64,000 nt of DNA from Gamarada debralockiae. Its lineage: Eukaryota; Ascomycota; Leotiomycetes; Helotiales; Hyphodiscaceae. The notes beneath the pieces were generated by a model. The model searched no databases and was not told the origin of the DNA. It saw only the letters and a list, made by a program, of their open reading frames with translations. Below are positions 35,884 to 47,860 of this stretch, piece after piece. The position numbers and the translations under genes are program-made. Each line of letters starts with the position of its first letter. The stretch's first letter is position 1. The stretch is taken from contig NXFV01001954.1 of the NCBI GenBank assembly GCA_002803225.1, positions 1-64,000 of the forward strand, read 5' to 3'.

Positions 35884-37400
35884 ATGCATGTCTCTGCTCT
35901 TCTTCCAGTGGTAGCACTGCTATCACCTGTTTTTGGACAATTGAACGAGCTCGCTAAGGCTAAGGGTCTCAAGTACTTCGGCTCCGCAACCGATAACTCT
36001 GAGCTTACAAATACGGAATATGTGTCAATCCTTTCCAACATCGAGAACTTTGGTCAAATTACTCCAGGAAATACGCAAAAATGGGTCTATACAGAACCTG
36101 AGGAGAACACATTCACATTCACTGAAGGAGATGTGATCACTAGTTTTGCGGAAGCGAACGGTCAAATTCTGAGATGCCACAACCTTGTCTGGTATAATGA
36201 ATTGCCAAGCTGGGGTATGCATGTGTTAGAGATAAAAAGTTCAGGCTGACCATTTCCAGTTACTTCGGGTACCTGGACAAACGCGACTCTCATTGCTGCC
36301 ATGCAGAACCATATCGCAAACGAGGTTACACATTACAAGGGGCAATGCTACTGCTGGGATGTTGTAAACGAAGCTTTCAATGATGACGGAACCTACAGAG
36401 TAGATGTCTTCTACACCACCGTCAGTTCTCGTCTCAAAAGCCCCGAATCACCTCCACTGACTTAAAACTCTTAGATTGGTCCGGCATATATCCCGATCGC
36501 CTTCCAAACAGCAGCGCAATACGACAGCAACGTAAAACTTTACTACAACGACTACAACATTGAGTACGCTGGCGCTAAAGCCACCGCAGCCCAGAAACTC
36601 GTGACGAGTTTGAAAGCCGCCGGAATCAAGATCGACGGCGTCGGCCTACAAGGCCATTTCATCGTCGGCGAGACACCCAATGAAGCGGCTCAAGTTTCTA
36701 ACATGGAAGCTTTCACGGCCCTCGGCGTCGAAGTCGCTTACACTGAAGTCGACATAAGATTCACGTCCCTCCCTCCCAGTACTGCGGGATACCAACAGCA
36801 AGCTACGGATTACGTCAACACCGTCAGCGCATGCCTCAGCACCAAAGATTGTGTGGGCATCACGTTGTGGGATTACACGGACCTGTATTCTTGGATTCCG
36901 TCGACCTTTTCTGGGGAGGGCGATGCTTGTCTTTGGAATGCAGATTTCACTACTAAGCCAGCTTATACGTCCGTTATTAGTCTGTTGGGTGGATCAGTTA
37001 CTTCGACGACTGTTGCTTCGAGTTCTACGAGCACGTCCAAGGCCAGTACTACGACTACGTCTGCGAAAACTACGACGACGTCGGCGAGTATGTGACTCTA
37101 TCTTCATTTGTCCTGATTTAGGGGTTCCGCTCTCGAGTAAAAGCAAGAATCAAACCCCATGAGACCCGGCTCCTAATTGATTATTATTCTTATTGAGGAA
37201 TGCTAACTGAAGGTTTCACAGCGAGTTCGGGGGTGGTTATTCCTGAGTGGGGGCAATGTGCAGGTGAGACTTGGACTGGATCGGGAACTTGTATCGCTGG
37301 AACGACTTGTGTCTACTCGAATCCTTGGTACTCTCAAGTACGTTCTGTCTCCTTTATTTGTAACTTGAAATATGCTAATAGCTCCAAGTGCCTGGCATAA
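35884..37400 (+). CDS. GH10 endo-1,4-beta-xylanase with C-terminal CBM1
   Basis: Five exons (35884-36214, 36260-36420, 36475-37087, 37222-37337, 37389-37400), 410 aa. It cuts internal beta-1,4 bonds of xylan outside the cell. The signal peptide is [18 protein letters not shown]. The GH10 barrel follows: [14 protein letters not shown], the acid/base [11 protein letters not shown] (Glu about 148), [24 protein letters not shown], the nucleophile strand VAYTEVDIR (Glu about 255) and [17 protein letters not shown] Ser/Thr linker ([12 protein letters not shown]) leads to a fungal cellulose-binding module ([20 protein letters not shown] ... WYSQCLA). The last exon is only 12 nt and supplies the final Cys-Leu-Ala. 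One donor (GTCAGT) is slightly unusual. All frames join cleanly; the gene looks functional. Confidence 0.93.
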
Positions 37401-38418
37401 ATGGCCCTTTGTGCATCGCAAATTGAGTTGAGAAGCAGCAGACCAGAACGACAATCAGTCGCAATATTTGTGACCTGGCTTAAGGCTGATTTGGGATGAT
37501 TCTTGTATATATTTGTAGATATGATGTGTATATGGGAATGTAACGTTTCTTTCTTGCACAGAGACTTCCTACATTTTTCTGGTATTACGTGGTTGCTGAT
37601 CACGCGTGGCAGGGTGAAGCGAAAGTTACACAGACTGGCGGGCATTTCGTGTCTCACATGATCCCCAACGTACCTCCGTACTTCCTTCCGCACTGAGCAT
37701 CTCTCATCGTCATGGCAGTTGCGCCGGAAGGTGGATCAGTGGTACGATTGAACGCTCATGCATTACGAATGCAATAAACTTCAGATAAAATGCTCTGCCG
37801 GTACTCGTCGCAAGTCGCGGTGGAGATCCGGTGTCTACAATTTCTAAAAACGCATTCTTCTCCGGCCTCCCACCTTTTGTCGCGATTCAGCGATCGCGTC
37901 GGGGAAATTTCCACGAATCCCGGAACTTCGAGTAAACACAAATCTATTCAATGGCCGAAGAAAACAAGATTGGGCGACAATACCACGCATCTCTCGTATT
38001 TGAATCGCGGGTACTTGCAGGAGGCTGAAAGCAAATAGAGGGGCTGGAGAAGAGGATTTCCAGTCGCACAGGAGTACTCTATCGGGATCGCGGCGAGGTG
38101 CCGATGTCGTACAAGGAGACGAAGCAATGAGGGTTGGCGATGGAACGAATTGTTCAGATTGCGGCTGCGGAACTTGGTGGATGGAACAGGCATGATGGAG
38201 GGTTTAAGCTGGTATGTAGACCAGTCCCATGGGAAAGATACATTTTAGGAGAGGAGAGGAGGTGAGATCTTTCGTCTCGAATGATTACTTCCCTTAGGTT
38301 TTGAGCGGTCATGACCTGCATATCGCACAATTTTTCTTCCATCGCACCTTGGACAGTATATCATTCACCTACAGTCGATTTCCTTTTATTATTAGCGATT
38401 ATATATTAAGAGCTGACA
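37401..38418. other. Intergenic; nothing recognised
   Basis: Short opposing ORFs only (37334-37693 minus, 37790-38038 plus), without features. Confidence 0.4.
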
Positions 38419-39324
38419 ATGGAACGGCATTTTCATCGCTCTTCTGGAAACTCAGGCCATCATACTTGGACTCATTTCTCGGGATCAGACGCTCCTCCAC
38501 AACCAGAATCCATACTTCAACCATCGGCGACTCTGCGAGCAGTAACATCGACGACTACGTCCCAAGAATCTTCCAATCTAGAACAACCTACATTTCCACC
38601 ATGCGATCCAACATCAATGTTGACCTCTTCATTATTATTACAAGCTTTAACCCCCTTGACGATTTTGCCAGGTCAAACACCGTCGCCAAGTTCGCGATCT
38701 CTTTCACTTCAAACTAATTCACTTGACAAATCCCCGCAAGCATTGATCACAACATATCCTGTCAAAGAACTCGCAGCCAGTCTCTCGAGCATGTCAACAT
38801 CAACAGTATTCGATATAATTACCACGTCATCACCTTCGCAAACCTCACCCTCATCAACCCCACCTCCAATATCCTCCTTACACAAAAGCAATCACTCCTC
38901 AAACTTCATAAACAGAATGAGAACCGAGACAAAAGTCGGTGCCCTCCTCGGCATCCTCCTATGTATCCTTTTCCTCGTCATTCTCAGCATCCTCTTCTGC
39001 ACACGCCATAAACGACGCGCCCGCCTCATTGTATCCCGATACCCCGCCACCATCTCACAACGCCCATTATCCTACGCTCACGAAACAGAACCGTTGACTT
39101 CAAGTACACCGGAGCCGTATATGGGGATTGAGGTATTTCCAGAAGGCGAACCAAAAACGAGCATGGATTCTGCGGGAATCAGGTGGCCGGAGCCGGTAGT
39201 GTTGAGGGGTGATGCGAGGGAGATAAGGGAGTGGACGGAGGAATATGGAAGGGGGAGGAAGGAGGAAGGATATGAGAGGAGGGTTTTGGAAAGTTATGGG
39301 TATTGGTGGAGGGGTGGTGGTTGA
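38419..39324 (+). CDS. Ser/Thr-rich single-span membrane protein
   Basis: A single exon of 301 aa. The N-terminal 170 residues are mucin-like (very rich in Ser, Thr and Pro). One strong membrane span at about 181-204 (GALLGILLCILFLVILSILF) is followed by a stop-transfer patch CTRHKRRARL and a cytosolic tail of about 95 residues ending RRVLESYGYWWRGGG. This resembles the architecture of fungal cell-surface sensors (Mid2/Wsc-like) and similar unnamed plasma-membrane proteins. However, no signal peptide is visible after the chosen Met, so the true start may lie in an upstream exon or the topology may be signal-anchor. An overlapping ORF (38301-38717) is Ser-poor and probably a shadow. Confidence 0.6.
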   Translation: MERHFHRSSGNSGHHTWTHFSGSDAPPQPESILQPSATLRAVTSTTTSQESSNLEQPTFPPCDPTSMLTSSLLLQALTPLTILPGQTPSPSSRSLSLQTNSLDKSPQALITTYPVKELAASLSSMSTSTVFDIITTSSPSQTSPSSTPPPISSLHKSNHSSNFINRMRTETKVGALLGILLCILFLVILSILFCTRHKRRARLIVSRYPATISQRPLSYAHETEPLTSSTPEPYMGIEVFPEGEPKTSMDSAGIRWPEPVVLRGDAREIREWTEEYGRGRKEEGYERRVLESYGYWWRGGG

Positions 39325-40267
39325 CTGAGTGAGTGAATGAGGGGGATGGAGGGGTGGATGCGATGATTTTCTGCACTGCTTTGGGACGAGAGGTATAGTG
39401 GCATCTTGAATAATGAAAAGCTTTATGGGCTGCTGTTCTACAATACGAACTTTTCGTACGCCCGCCCCTGTCGCTGCTGTGACACACACCAAGTGATGAT
39501 CTTGTCCGCCCATCAGGAAACGAGTCTCAACTATAAGAGATGCCTTTCCCCTTCCCAGTCAACCTATTGTGATGGCGAGGTGAATGTTTTCCGATAGTTC
39601 GGACAAAAGCCACTGGCAGTGGCAAAGAACCTTTTTATCCCTTCAGCTTTTCGATCGCAAAGAACCATTGAAGGGCTCAGACTTTATTTCGGACTTTAGA
39701 AAGAAGAACCTCGAATATAGTGCAATTGCGCGAATCCCTCCAAGTAGCACTCAGCAATATTGACAGTTGTCGTAGATGAATGCCTTATCAGTAGAAAGTC
39801 AATTGATTATCACGATCTATCTCCTTCCTCATTCCTAAAACCTCACACTATCGGATATTCGCGAGTAGGGTTGAGCTGCCCCTTAAGTGCGGAAAAGGGG
39901 CAGCCATTCCGTAAGGCTGACATCTCGGCTCCTTCCCTTGTTCCAACATTCCCAAGACAATCTCAAATACTTTCTCATCTCATCGCTCCCAATTTCTTTA
40001 ACTTTCAATGACCGGCATTTCCGAAAGTTTCTATTTGCCATGCACCCCCAAGATAAGTGAGACGGAGGGTCTAAATCCTTCGGGTCATTTGACATAGCGT
40101 GAAGTCTAAATACAGTCACTCAGTCTAAAAAGGAAGCTATGTGGAAACAAGAAACAACTTTATTTTGACGACATGGAGATCCTTCTTTCTCTTTTCTTTG
40201 TTCGTCTGAAGTCGTTCGTTTGAATTCGTTTTGATATATATTTTTTGCGGGAAGTTTGAGAGGCAAG
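39325..40267. other. Intergenic; nothing recognised
   Basis: Only short ORFs without features. Confidence 0.4.
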
Positions 40268-41185
40268 ATGTGTCAACACCGTCAATACATACCGATCTTT
40301 CGAAAGTCCGGGTTATCGGTGTCGGATTCTCGAGAACGGGAACTGCGTCCTTTGCACTGGCATTGGAGAAACTTCTTGGGGGCCACATATGTCGCAGTGG
40401 GAGAGTTCTTCTCAGAAAAGGTACCGTCGCCGCTCTTTTCCAAACTCCTCGATTCCCATGCCTTTCCCATTCTGTTCCACACATGTCTAGCTCACATCAA
40501 GCAATGAATCAAAATCGAGCGCCCAAATGCCAGTCCAGAGTTAGTGAAGAGCACGTTGAGAGATCTCACAGCGGGCTATGTTGCGATGACTGATGATCTG
40601 GCTACGGCGTACGCTAGTGAATTGGCTGAGATATCCAATGCTTTGGTGATTTGCTCGACGAGAGATAGAGATAGCTGGTATAAGAGCGCTCAAGCGCTGT
40701 ACAAGAATACGACCCCTTGGGTAGCTGGATATTGCGTTCTTTCGTATGCCAATCCTGACGTATTTGGATAGTGGAGAGATAGTATTGGCTTGAGGTCAGT
40801 GACCTTGTTCTTGCCTGTATGGGACTTCTCCAGATTTTTTAGAACGGGGCTACGAAAAGAGTAAGATTCTGATTCTGGAACAAGCTTGAGAAAATCTACG
40901 GCACCTCAACAAAGAATATGGATGGTTCAGGTGGGCTCACTCTATTTTCACGTGGCGACACAAACTCCTAACCTTTAAGCCAGAACTTCTCACAATCCAC
41001 TAAGACTATGTGAAGCAAGTCGCCCCAAAAGAAAGACCATTCTTCTTCAATGTGAAGGATGGATGGGAGCCGTTATGCAAGATTCTGGACTGCCCGGTGC
41101 CGGATGAGCCATTCCGGAGAACGATGATGCCAACTCGACGCAGGAGTTCTTTGAGACCATTCTGAAAATGGCAGTAGTGAGGTAA
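40268..41185 (+). pseudogene. Broken sulfotransferase-like (P-loop) gene
   Basis: This belongs to the fungal family of small sulfotransferase-like P-loop proteins that often sit near metabolite genes. Pieces in order: KVRVIGVGFSRTGTASFALA (phosphate-binding loop), an intron from 40421 to 40490, IERPNASPELVKSTLRDLTA, NALVICSTRDRDSWYKSAQA, and from about 41009 YVKQVAPKERPFFFNVKDGW, EPLCKILDCPVPDEPF and STQEFFETILKMAVVR. Breaks: the only ATG nearby (40268) is out of frame with the P-loop segment. An in-frame TGA (40505-40507) replaces the Trp expected in HIKxWIKI, a TAG lies at 40769-40771, and there is a frameshift after DEPF. The core motifs are still easy to read, so decay is recent. Confidence 0.8.
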
Positions 41186-43037
41186 TTGCAAGTTTTTGCT
41201 GTTAGTGGGCGGCAGTGGCGATGGGATGTATGCTTGGAAGCAGAGATAGCCTGGGAGAGTGCGTCGAGATGTGATAGAGTCGAATGTTGATTGTGGAGAA
41301 AGCGTGAGGAGCAGATATATACGACTCATTTACTGATTCGACACGCTTTAAACAACCCCGGGTCCAGTATGAAGTATCACAACTGGATTGGCGGATATGC
41401 CTGAAAAGACTCAAAAGGCGGAGCTGGAGAACTCATGCTCTTCAATCACTTAAAATAATGGTCTTCTAGTGAACACAGTTGAAGGTGGCCGGCAAATACA
41501 TAGATCAAGGGAAAGAGAAGCCCCAAAGTACTACTTGCCACTTCCTTCCGGCCTCGAAAATTAGTCATGAGCCAGTATCTAAGAAAATAAAAGACTAAAC
41601 GATCTAATCAATAAAAAGTGATGGTACGGACGTACCTAGACTCAAGGATTTCATAATGTTTAAGTGGTCAGGTTTTGTTGTTATCCTTGCTTGTTCGAGC
41701 TTCATTAGTGGAGTAGTATGAACTCAAGATCAATGAGGGGGTTTGATTTTAATTCAATCATGGGTGTGAGACTTTCGTCAACTGTGCAGAGGAAATTTCC
41801 CAGAAAATTGTGTTGTTAGCCACAGTGGCGCTAGGAGTCTCTGATGGCCTTGAGCGGTAGCGTCCTATCAAGAATTTTGTAAAGGAGTTATTACAGAGGT
41901 GAGGAATAACGAAGCGCGACCGGGGTGGTGATGCCGGTAAAGCAGGGTGACAAAAATATGTCCTTCTACAGGCATGAGGTTCGATTCGATGGCTGGCCGC
42001 CTCCTGTCGACACCAGGTCAAATTAGGAAGAACTTTGCGTTTCTATTATTCCATGCTTAGATTGGACTTCTACGCCTCCGAAAAGAAGGCTTCTAGGGCT
42101 AGTTCGAATAGGATACTAAGAAGGGAAATACCTTTTCGAAAAGCCTTTAATCCATTAATAATGTTTGCACTCCCATCTTAAAAGTCTTATAAGACTATCT
42201 GGTTACAGACTTGCAGTTACTTCTCTGTCTAGCAACTAGCGCTGATCTATTCGTAGTAACATGCCGTGGTGTGGTGTGGGTGTTGCTGCCTTACGAGTAT
42301 GCTGTGGCTTTCGCTGTGTTATTCTGAAATGCTGCTAATTAGCATTCATTCTTAGCGCGCATCAAATATTTGGGTTTCGCAAAAGGCGCACCACGCAAGC
42401 ATCGCAGGTGGCTTTCCGAGCTAACACACATTGGGAATAAATCTCGGGACCCGCAGAATGTCGGCCCCAAAAGCCCATGGCGCACATCCCGGCCGCTTTC
42501 GACCGTTTCTCTCGTAGGGTGAAGTTGCAGTAGCAAGACGTCGCAGGGTAGCAAGCTAAGGAGACAGGGGTGTTCCATTGTAGCTGAGCTGGAGGTGCAA
42601 GGGTCCAGAAAGTGTCCCGTAAAGTCCGCTCAACCTGCGGGATGTTGACAATGAAACAATTTTCAAAGCACTGCGCAGTGAGCTTCTTTTCTTTCCTCGC
42701 ATGCGGCGCCGTCGAATCAGGCATCTCATATCACCGAAGATATCGTCAGCCATGGGTCGCACTTGGATCGCCAGTCGATGGCCTTGCCGAGTGGCAGCAA
42801 ATTGTGCAGTGGTCTCATAGCAATCGCGCTGTAACATATGAATCCCATCTGGAATATAAATCTCTCATCCCCTCTCTCGGGATCTCGAAGATATGGATTC
42901 TTATATCCTTCATACCTTCAACTCTTTTGTGCCCTACATACCTTCGTACATCCCTACAAGTCCCCCAACAAGACCGCCCAGCGCCAGTCTCGTATGATTT
43001 CTCGGGAGCCACTCTGCCTCCATCGTCTTACACAAAA
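41186..43037. other. Gene-poor stretch upstream of family copy F
   Basis: ORFs at 42362-42837 (minus) and 42612-43157 (plus) overlap each other; the latter only runs into exon 1 of copy F in another frame. No CACGTG within 60 nt of copy F. Confidence 0.4.
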
Positions 43038-43603
43038 ATGCTTTCATATCCCTCATCGGCATGTGCGACTGCTGGTTCTGATAACGAGTACGGCCTTAGA
43101 CACTCTCTTCCTTTATTGTGCTTCAACACCTCGTCTTGTTCGAAGTACCCAAGCTGACAGCAAGTCTCTTTCATAGCTCGGCGTACAGCAACTCGAAGCA
43201 GTCCTCTACGAACGTGGGAACAGACGCCAATAAGATTCCTTCCATTTTCTCAGCTTCCAGTGATTTGTCCAAGTCATCGTCCTCCTCTCCTGAGTCGAGT
43301 CGAGTGTCAAAGTCCCACTCCTTCCATAATGGAAAGTTGGCTTCCCATGCGGAGGAGCAGGACAGCTCGTCCAGTCTCTCCGCCTCGAACGCTCCTATCA
43401 AAGAAAACGATATCTACGATTCTTCCTCATACCAATACCGCACATCGCAGTACGACTACTCAATCACACGGTTCCTTTCTGAAGAAATCGCCTTCCGTCT
43501 CTGCGAAAACACATACGCTTCAACTGAAAACATCATCCAAACCCACACTACCTCTATGAAGCTTAACCTCGACAATTTCGACACTATCTTCTACAGGGTG
43601 TGA
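43038..43603 (+). CDS. Small two-exon family protein, copy F (intact)
   Basis: Exons 43038-43087 (50 nt) and 43177-43603 give 158 aa, the same length as copies A and G. Exon 1 is MLSYPSSACATAGSDN; donor GTACGG, an 89-nt intron with an AGCTGAC branch and a TCATAG acceptor, phase 2. Exon 2 is strongly Ser-rich (DLSKSSSSSPESSRVSKSHS), with only a weak basic patch, then YSITRFLSEEI and THTTSMKLNLDNFDTIFYRV. The start of the intron resembles copy A, and the region 60-220 nt after the stop resembles the flank of copy I. It is the only intact copy without a CACGTG close upstream. A cryptic AG 16 nt before the chosen acceptor would break the frame. Confidence 0.73.
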
Positions 43604-46600
43604 ATCGTAAGTATAGGGAGAACATCATATAAGCGGGTCTATGCTATTTCAAAGTAAAAGAGAGGTAATAACATAAGCAACTCCTTTGATACCTGGACTA
43701 ATGGTGTGATAGAACATGCAATATGCTCTATATTTCGAGCTGAAGGGAGTGACTCCATGCTGAAGCAATGAATACTTCATATATGCTAGAGTTGCTTTGA
43801 TGAACCACGAGACGGAGGTCTCTTACTTCCCTTAGACCGCATTCAGGGATAGTCACATAGTTGAAGTAGTAATCAGCGTCACAGGATATCCAGCAAACAT
43901 ATTCTCCACTTCAAGTTGGAGATGAAAGCTAAAACCAAGGGCTAAACGCCGAATTGCTTCGGTAAATCAGATGGCGGATCCTGCGGAAGTATGGTGGGGA
44001 CAAAGGAGAGAAGGAAGAGGAAGGCTAAATTCGCCAGGAAGAAGACCCTAGAGAGAGATGGGTGTTTTGGCATGGGACAACGATGGTTGACACCTGAGAT
44101 ATGTGAATATAACATCCTTCGCTTGGTTCTATGCGACAATTTGAACTTCGACCAAGTTCTCAAATTTCGATGGTGGCAGCTTTGACCACAGTAACCGGCA
44201 ACTGTGCAACATATTTTTAATTTCTCCCATGCAGATAAGTTTGCGGTGTCCACCACAGTTGCGAATTTTAATCGCTTGAATGGCAGCCTCATTGTGGCCA
44301 ATCTCCTGAAATTGAAGCGACTAGATGCGGACCAGGCTAAGAAGCTGAGTAAGATTACGATCCTGCTTGGAAAGGTTGTGTATCATTCACGTAAAGTTTG
44401 CGCTCTAAATCAATTATCCTGTGCTTCTCGTGGCCCTCTGAGATGATGGGCCTTGGGGGAAACGATTCCGCAGTTGACCGTGTACGCACAAGCATATACA
44501 GCATGTAATAAAGTAAGTGACCCAGCTCTGCCGGGATCATTAAGTGGATGGTGGCGCTTGGTTGTGACATGTCCCAGCAGATCAGACACTTTAGACGCAC
44601 CGCTCAAGGGTTGCAGCGCAGGCGGTTTTCTTGATAGGTGGTCAGAAGTCAGACCCTTATAATGGACAGGGCTGAAGTACTGAATGTGGAAGTCTGCATT
44701 TGTCGAGTTTGTGGGTGCATTGAGGCAGAAAGGGCGAGTAGTTGCTGATGACGCTAAAAAAGATTCTTAGAAAGATTTCCAATATGTCACCCCTGCTGAA
44801 CGTTGAACCCTGAATTTGGGTTGATGATGCGGAATGAAGAGGGCAGCCTGGACACGCGTTTGAACTTCAGCCGGTTTTCAGTACCGTATGCATCAAAACA
44901 CGCACCAAAAACACAGCCTTATGCCACTTGGGATGCTCATCTGGAATGTTTGTATGGCTGGGATCTCCTTTAGGCGAATGCACTCAGGTTCATTCATCTC
45001 ACCTTAGCGCCGTGGGCTCGACTTTGCCGGACATCGCGACAGCAAATCGCCCCCAACCATGCAACTCCTCCCTGTCATCGACCCTGGGCTCGTCCGGGCA
45101 GAGGAAACTGTGGCACTGGAGATTGGCTCGGTCTGGTAAAGGAACGGGCCATGCTTGCCATACTCTATCCCGAGCTATGATATTCCTGGAAGCCACTGAA
45201 GATTAGATCATTTGGTGCGGGAGACTGACGCAAGCCGCACGCTTTCTTCCGTACGCACGCTAAAAAAGAGTGATCGCCGAATACTTTCGTACAGGCCCAC
45301 ACAATCAGACCTTTGTGTCTGTGCACCTCTCGAAGATTCTACTGTAACAGGGAAACTAACCAATAGAGTTATCAGTATTTTACTACATTTTACCCTAACA
45401 GGTTTAAACAGCTCGTAGAAGCACAGACAGAAAAGGTCTGATAGTTTGAGCCTGTACGGAAGTAAAGTGATAGGGAAACTGCCATGGCGTCTGGATCCCC
45501 CACCCTTTTCTTGATACCCCCTACTTTTGAAGTTCCGGGTGAAAAGTGAGTAACAACTTTGAATGTGCCTTTGACGTTAGATTCAGCTCTTACTTTGTCA
45601 CAGTTGCGAGATGTTGTGCTAGAATCCTTGAGACTGAGGGGAATGAGGTCGGCCTGTCAGGAAGTTCTAGTTTCCAGATACTTTCGTGCATACCGAGGCT
45701 TCCAGAATCATGCGCCGTTCTGTTGCGTTGTCCATTGCCCAAAGCAGCCTGACACATATGGCGGAATGACTGGAAAGCCTTTCCGACCAAGATTGTTTGT
45801 GGCATTATAGATCGCCCGTAAATGTGCTCGCACGCAACAGCAAGGCTGAGAAAGTTTTAGGCGTTGAAAGTCACGAGCGATGAAAATCAACATGTCTCCG
45901 TAGCTGTGTATCGATCATGGCAGTCGCTTCAATTGCGATGAAAGCGACATGGGCCATACCGTCTTCTCAAGTAAGGGCCGTTTCCTTGAGTCTCGTGTTA
46001 TCATAGCGACCTGTGGCTGCACCCTGCATATCCGATTTCTGACGCTTCTCGAGAGTAAAGTATTTAAGTGTTCCCTAGCTTCTGAGGAAATTAGATGTTT
46101 GTAAAACGTACAGAGTAGATGCTATCACAATGCTGGAATTATTTCCTCCACCTAGGACGAGTATCAGCGTCCCTCTCTCTGTACGTTCTCAATCGCACTG
46201 GTCGTCAATTTCGTAGCCTCGTGACGTTGTGTCAGAGCCCACCCAGAGGACAGAGGGGCCTCATGGTTTGACGGCGCTGCGTTTCCTTGCTTCACTGTGC
46301 AATTCGCTCCTTCGAGTTGCACTGTCACAGTATTCAGTATTCAGCGGCCGAGAATGAGCGATTCCGACCGTCTCATCTTCGCTGACCAGGGTGTAAAGGC
46401 TGCACGAAAAGCGCGGGTACAATAGAATATTGTCACCTTGTAAATTAACTTCCTCCCGATGAGCTTATTTCATCGCCCAGTTGCCGGCATGTGTAAGCGA
46501 CAAGCACCAAATGAGATCGAATTGCTCCACCCCTTCAGTAAGGCCCCTGTGTCCCGACGGCGCCATGGCGGCAATTTAAAAACAGCTTGGGCTTCTACCT

Positions 46601-47232
46601 CCGTAGAAGAAAAGGGTCGCAAAAACGTTCGCAATCCTTGAATCAAGCCACCGGTCCTGCACACTCCGCCCCGATGAAAGTTTTGCTGGCCAAAGACGAT
46701 GCAACTTTCTGGTGTTGAAACCGTCAAGGATAGCACTTGTGGCGTCAATGCCTGTGGATGGCTTCCGGATCCTAGAAAAGAATCCGCAGACTTGTAAAAT
46801 TTTGGAGAGGCTTGAAAGCTACTGCAGGTGCGCATAACGAGAGAAGGCGCGGTTGGATGGAGAATAACGCTTACGAAGTATTAGTTAATCCGTCGATATG
46901 AGAGGCCATCTCCTCCTTATTCACTCAGAAACAACGGAATCAGGTCGTGCTATCTGCTCCAAACCGGTTCAGACATGGTCGCATTTGGGTCGCTAGACAA
47001 TTGCCTTGTGCGGTGCGCGCCGTGTGGAAGTAGGAGCTTCTTGACTGACCCAGAAAGTGAGCGATGTGGTGGTGTATTTATTTGATGAGTCTGCCCGTCT
47101 CCCATCCTGCTATGGTCTAAAGCATGGTATATGTATCTCCGTGGTCTCCCCTACAGAGATTTCATAAAATTCAAATCCCTATCATTCCTACCTCTCCGCC
47201 ATATTACAACCACCCACATCACATCGTCACAT
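43604..47232. other. Gene desert with a family-type flank
   Basis: 43660-43865 resembles the flank of copy I (for example GGAGGTCTCTTACT near 43815, and TTCAGGGATAGTCAC). Beyond that, ORFs at 43942-44301, 44928-45206 and 46470-46835 have no recognisable features. Confidence 0.4.
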
Positions 47233-47238
47233 CACGTG
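47233..47238 (+). promoter_or_regulatory. E-box CACGTG upstream of family copy G
   Basis: It reads ACATCACGTGTCC, 47 nt before the ATG. Confidence 0.55.
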
Positions 47239-47285
47239 TCCTTCTCCTGCTTTAGCGTTACTTACAACTTCTTGAACAAACAAAG

Positions 47286-47860
47286 ATGTCTTCCTATCCA
47301 TCTTCAACATGTGCCACCCAAGGTTCGGACCGTTCGGTGCAGAGGTATCCCCACCCCATCTATCTTTAGCTTTATAGGCGGAAATGATTTCTATCGAGAC
47401 CTCTGAACAACCAAAGCTGACCATGGTACATTGCCCTTACAGCTCCTCTTCCTCCACGAAAGTCTCTTCACTCAAGACTAAGACCAAGTCTAAGTCCAAT
47501 CCCACTCTCCAGGACAAGAACAGAGACACTCCTTCTCTCGAGGCATCATCATCCAAACCAGCTTCCGAGTTAAATACCATCGACCACACTCCCGCGGAAG
47601 AAGTCTTCGCTTCTTGCTACTGCACCTCTACGGCACACGAATGCTCCATTTTGCGCTCCAATCTCCAACACGTCAGCCAAGTCTCTACTTCCTCATCGGT
47701 CGTCTGCCATCATCCAGAGCGCAACTACTCAATTGAACGCTTCTCCGCCGAAAATATTGACCTCCAAGCACACAACTCAACCGAAGACGCTATCCGAGCC
47801 CACACGACATCAACAAGAGTCTACCTCGATAGCTTCGATTCAATGTTCTATCAAAACTAA
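47286..47860 (+). CDS. Small two-exon family protein, copy G (intact)
   Basis: Exons 47286-47344 (59 nt, three codons longer than usual) and 47443-47860 give 158 aa. Exon 1 is MSSYPSSTCATQGSDRSVQ; the 98-nt intron has GTATCC, an AGCTGAC branch and a TTACAG acceptor, phase 2. Exon 2 has a long basic patch (SLKTKTKSKSNPTLQ), the mid-motif NRDTPSLEASSSK shared with copies B and J, a Cys/His-containing middle (SCYCTSTAHEC) unique to this copy, YSIERFSAENI, then AHTTSTRVYLDSFDSMFYQN. No signal peptide. With copy C this is the best reference member of the family. Confidence 0.78.

Noticed and set aside
3002..41185. Repeat-induced point mutation (RIP) as cause of all broken genes
   Set aside because: Some stops fit C-to-T change (for example possible CAA to TAA in copy B), but the two Trp to TGA changes are not in the preferred CpA context and many lesions are indels. 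Base composition is not obviously AT-shifted. A dinucleotide index would be needed.
42612..43157. 181-codon plus ORF upstream of copy F
   Set aside because: It only runs through the promoter and exon 1 of copy F in frame with it and stops inside the intron; no independent features.
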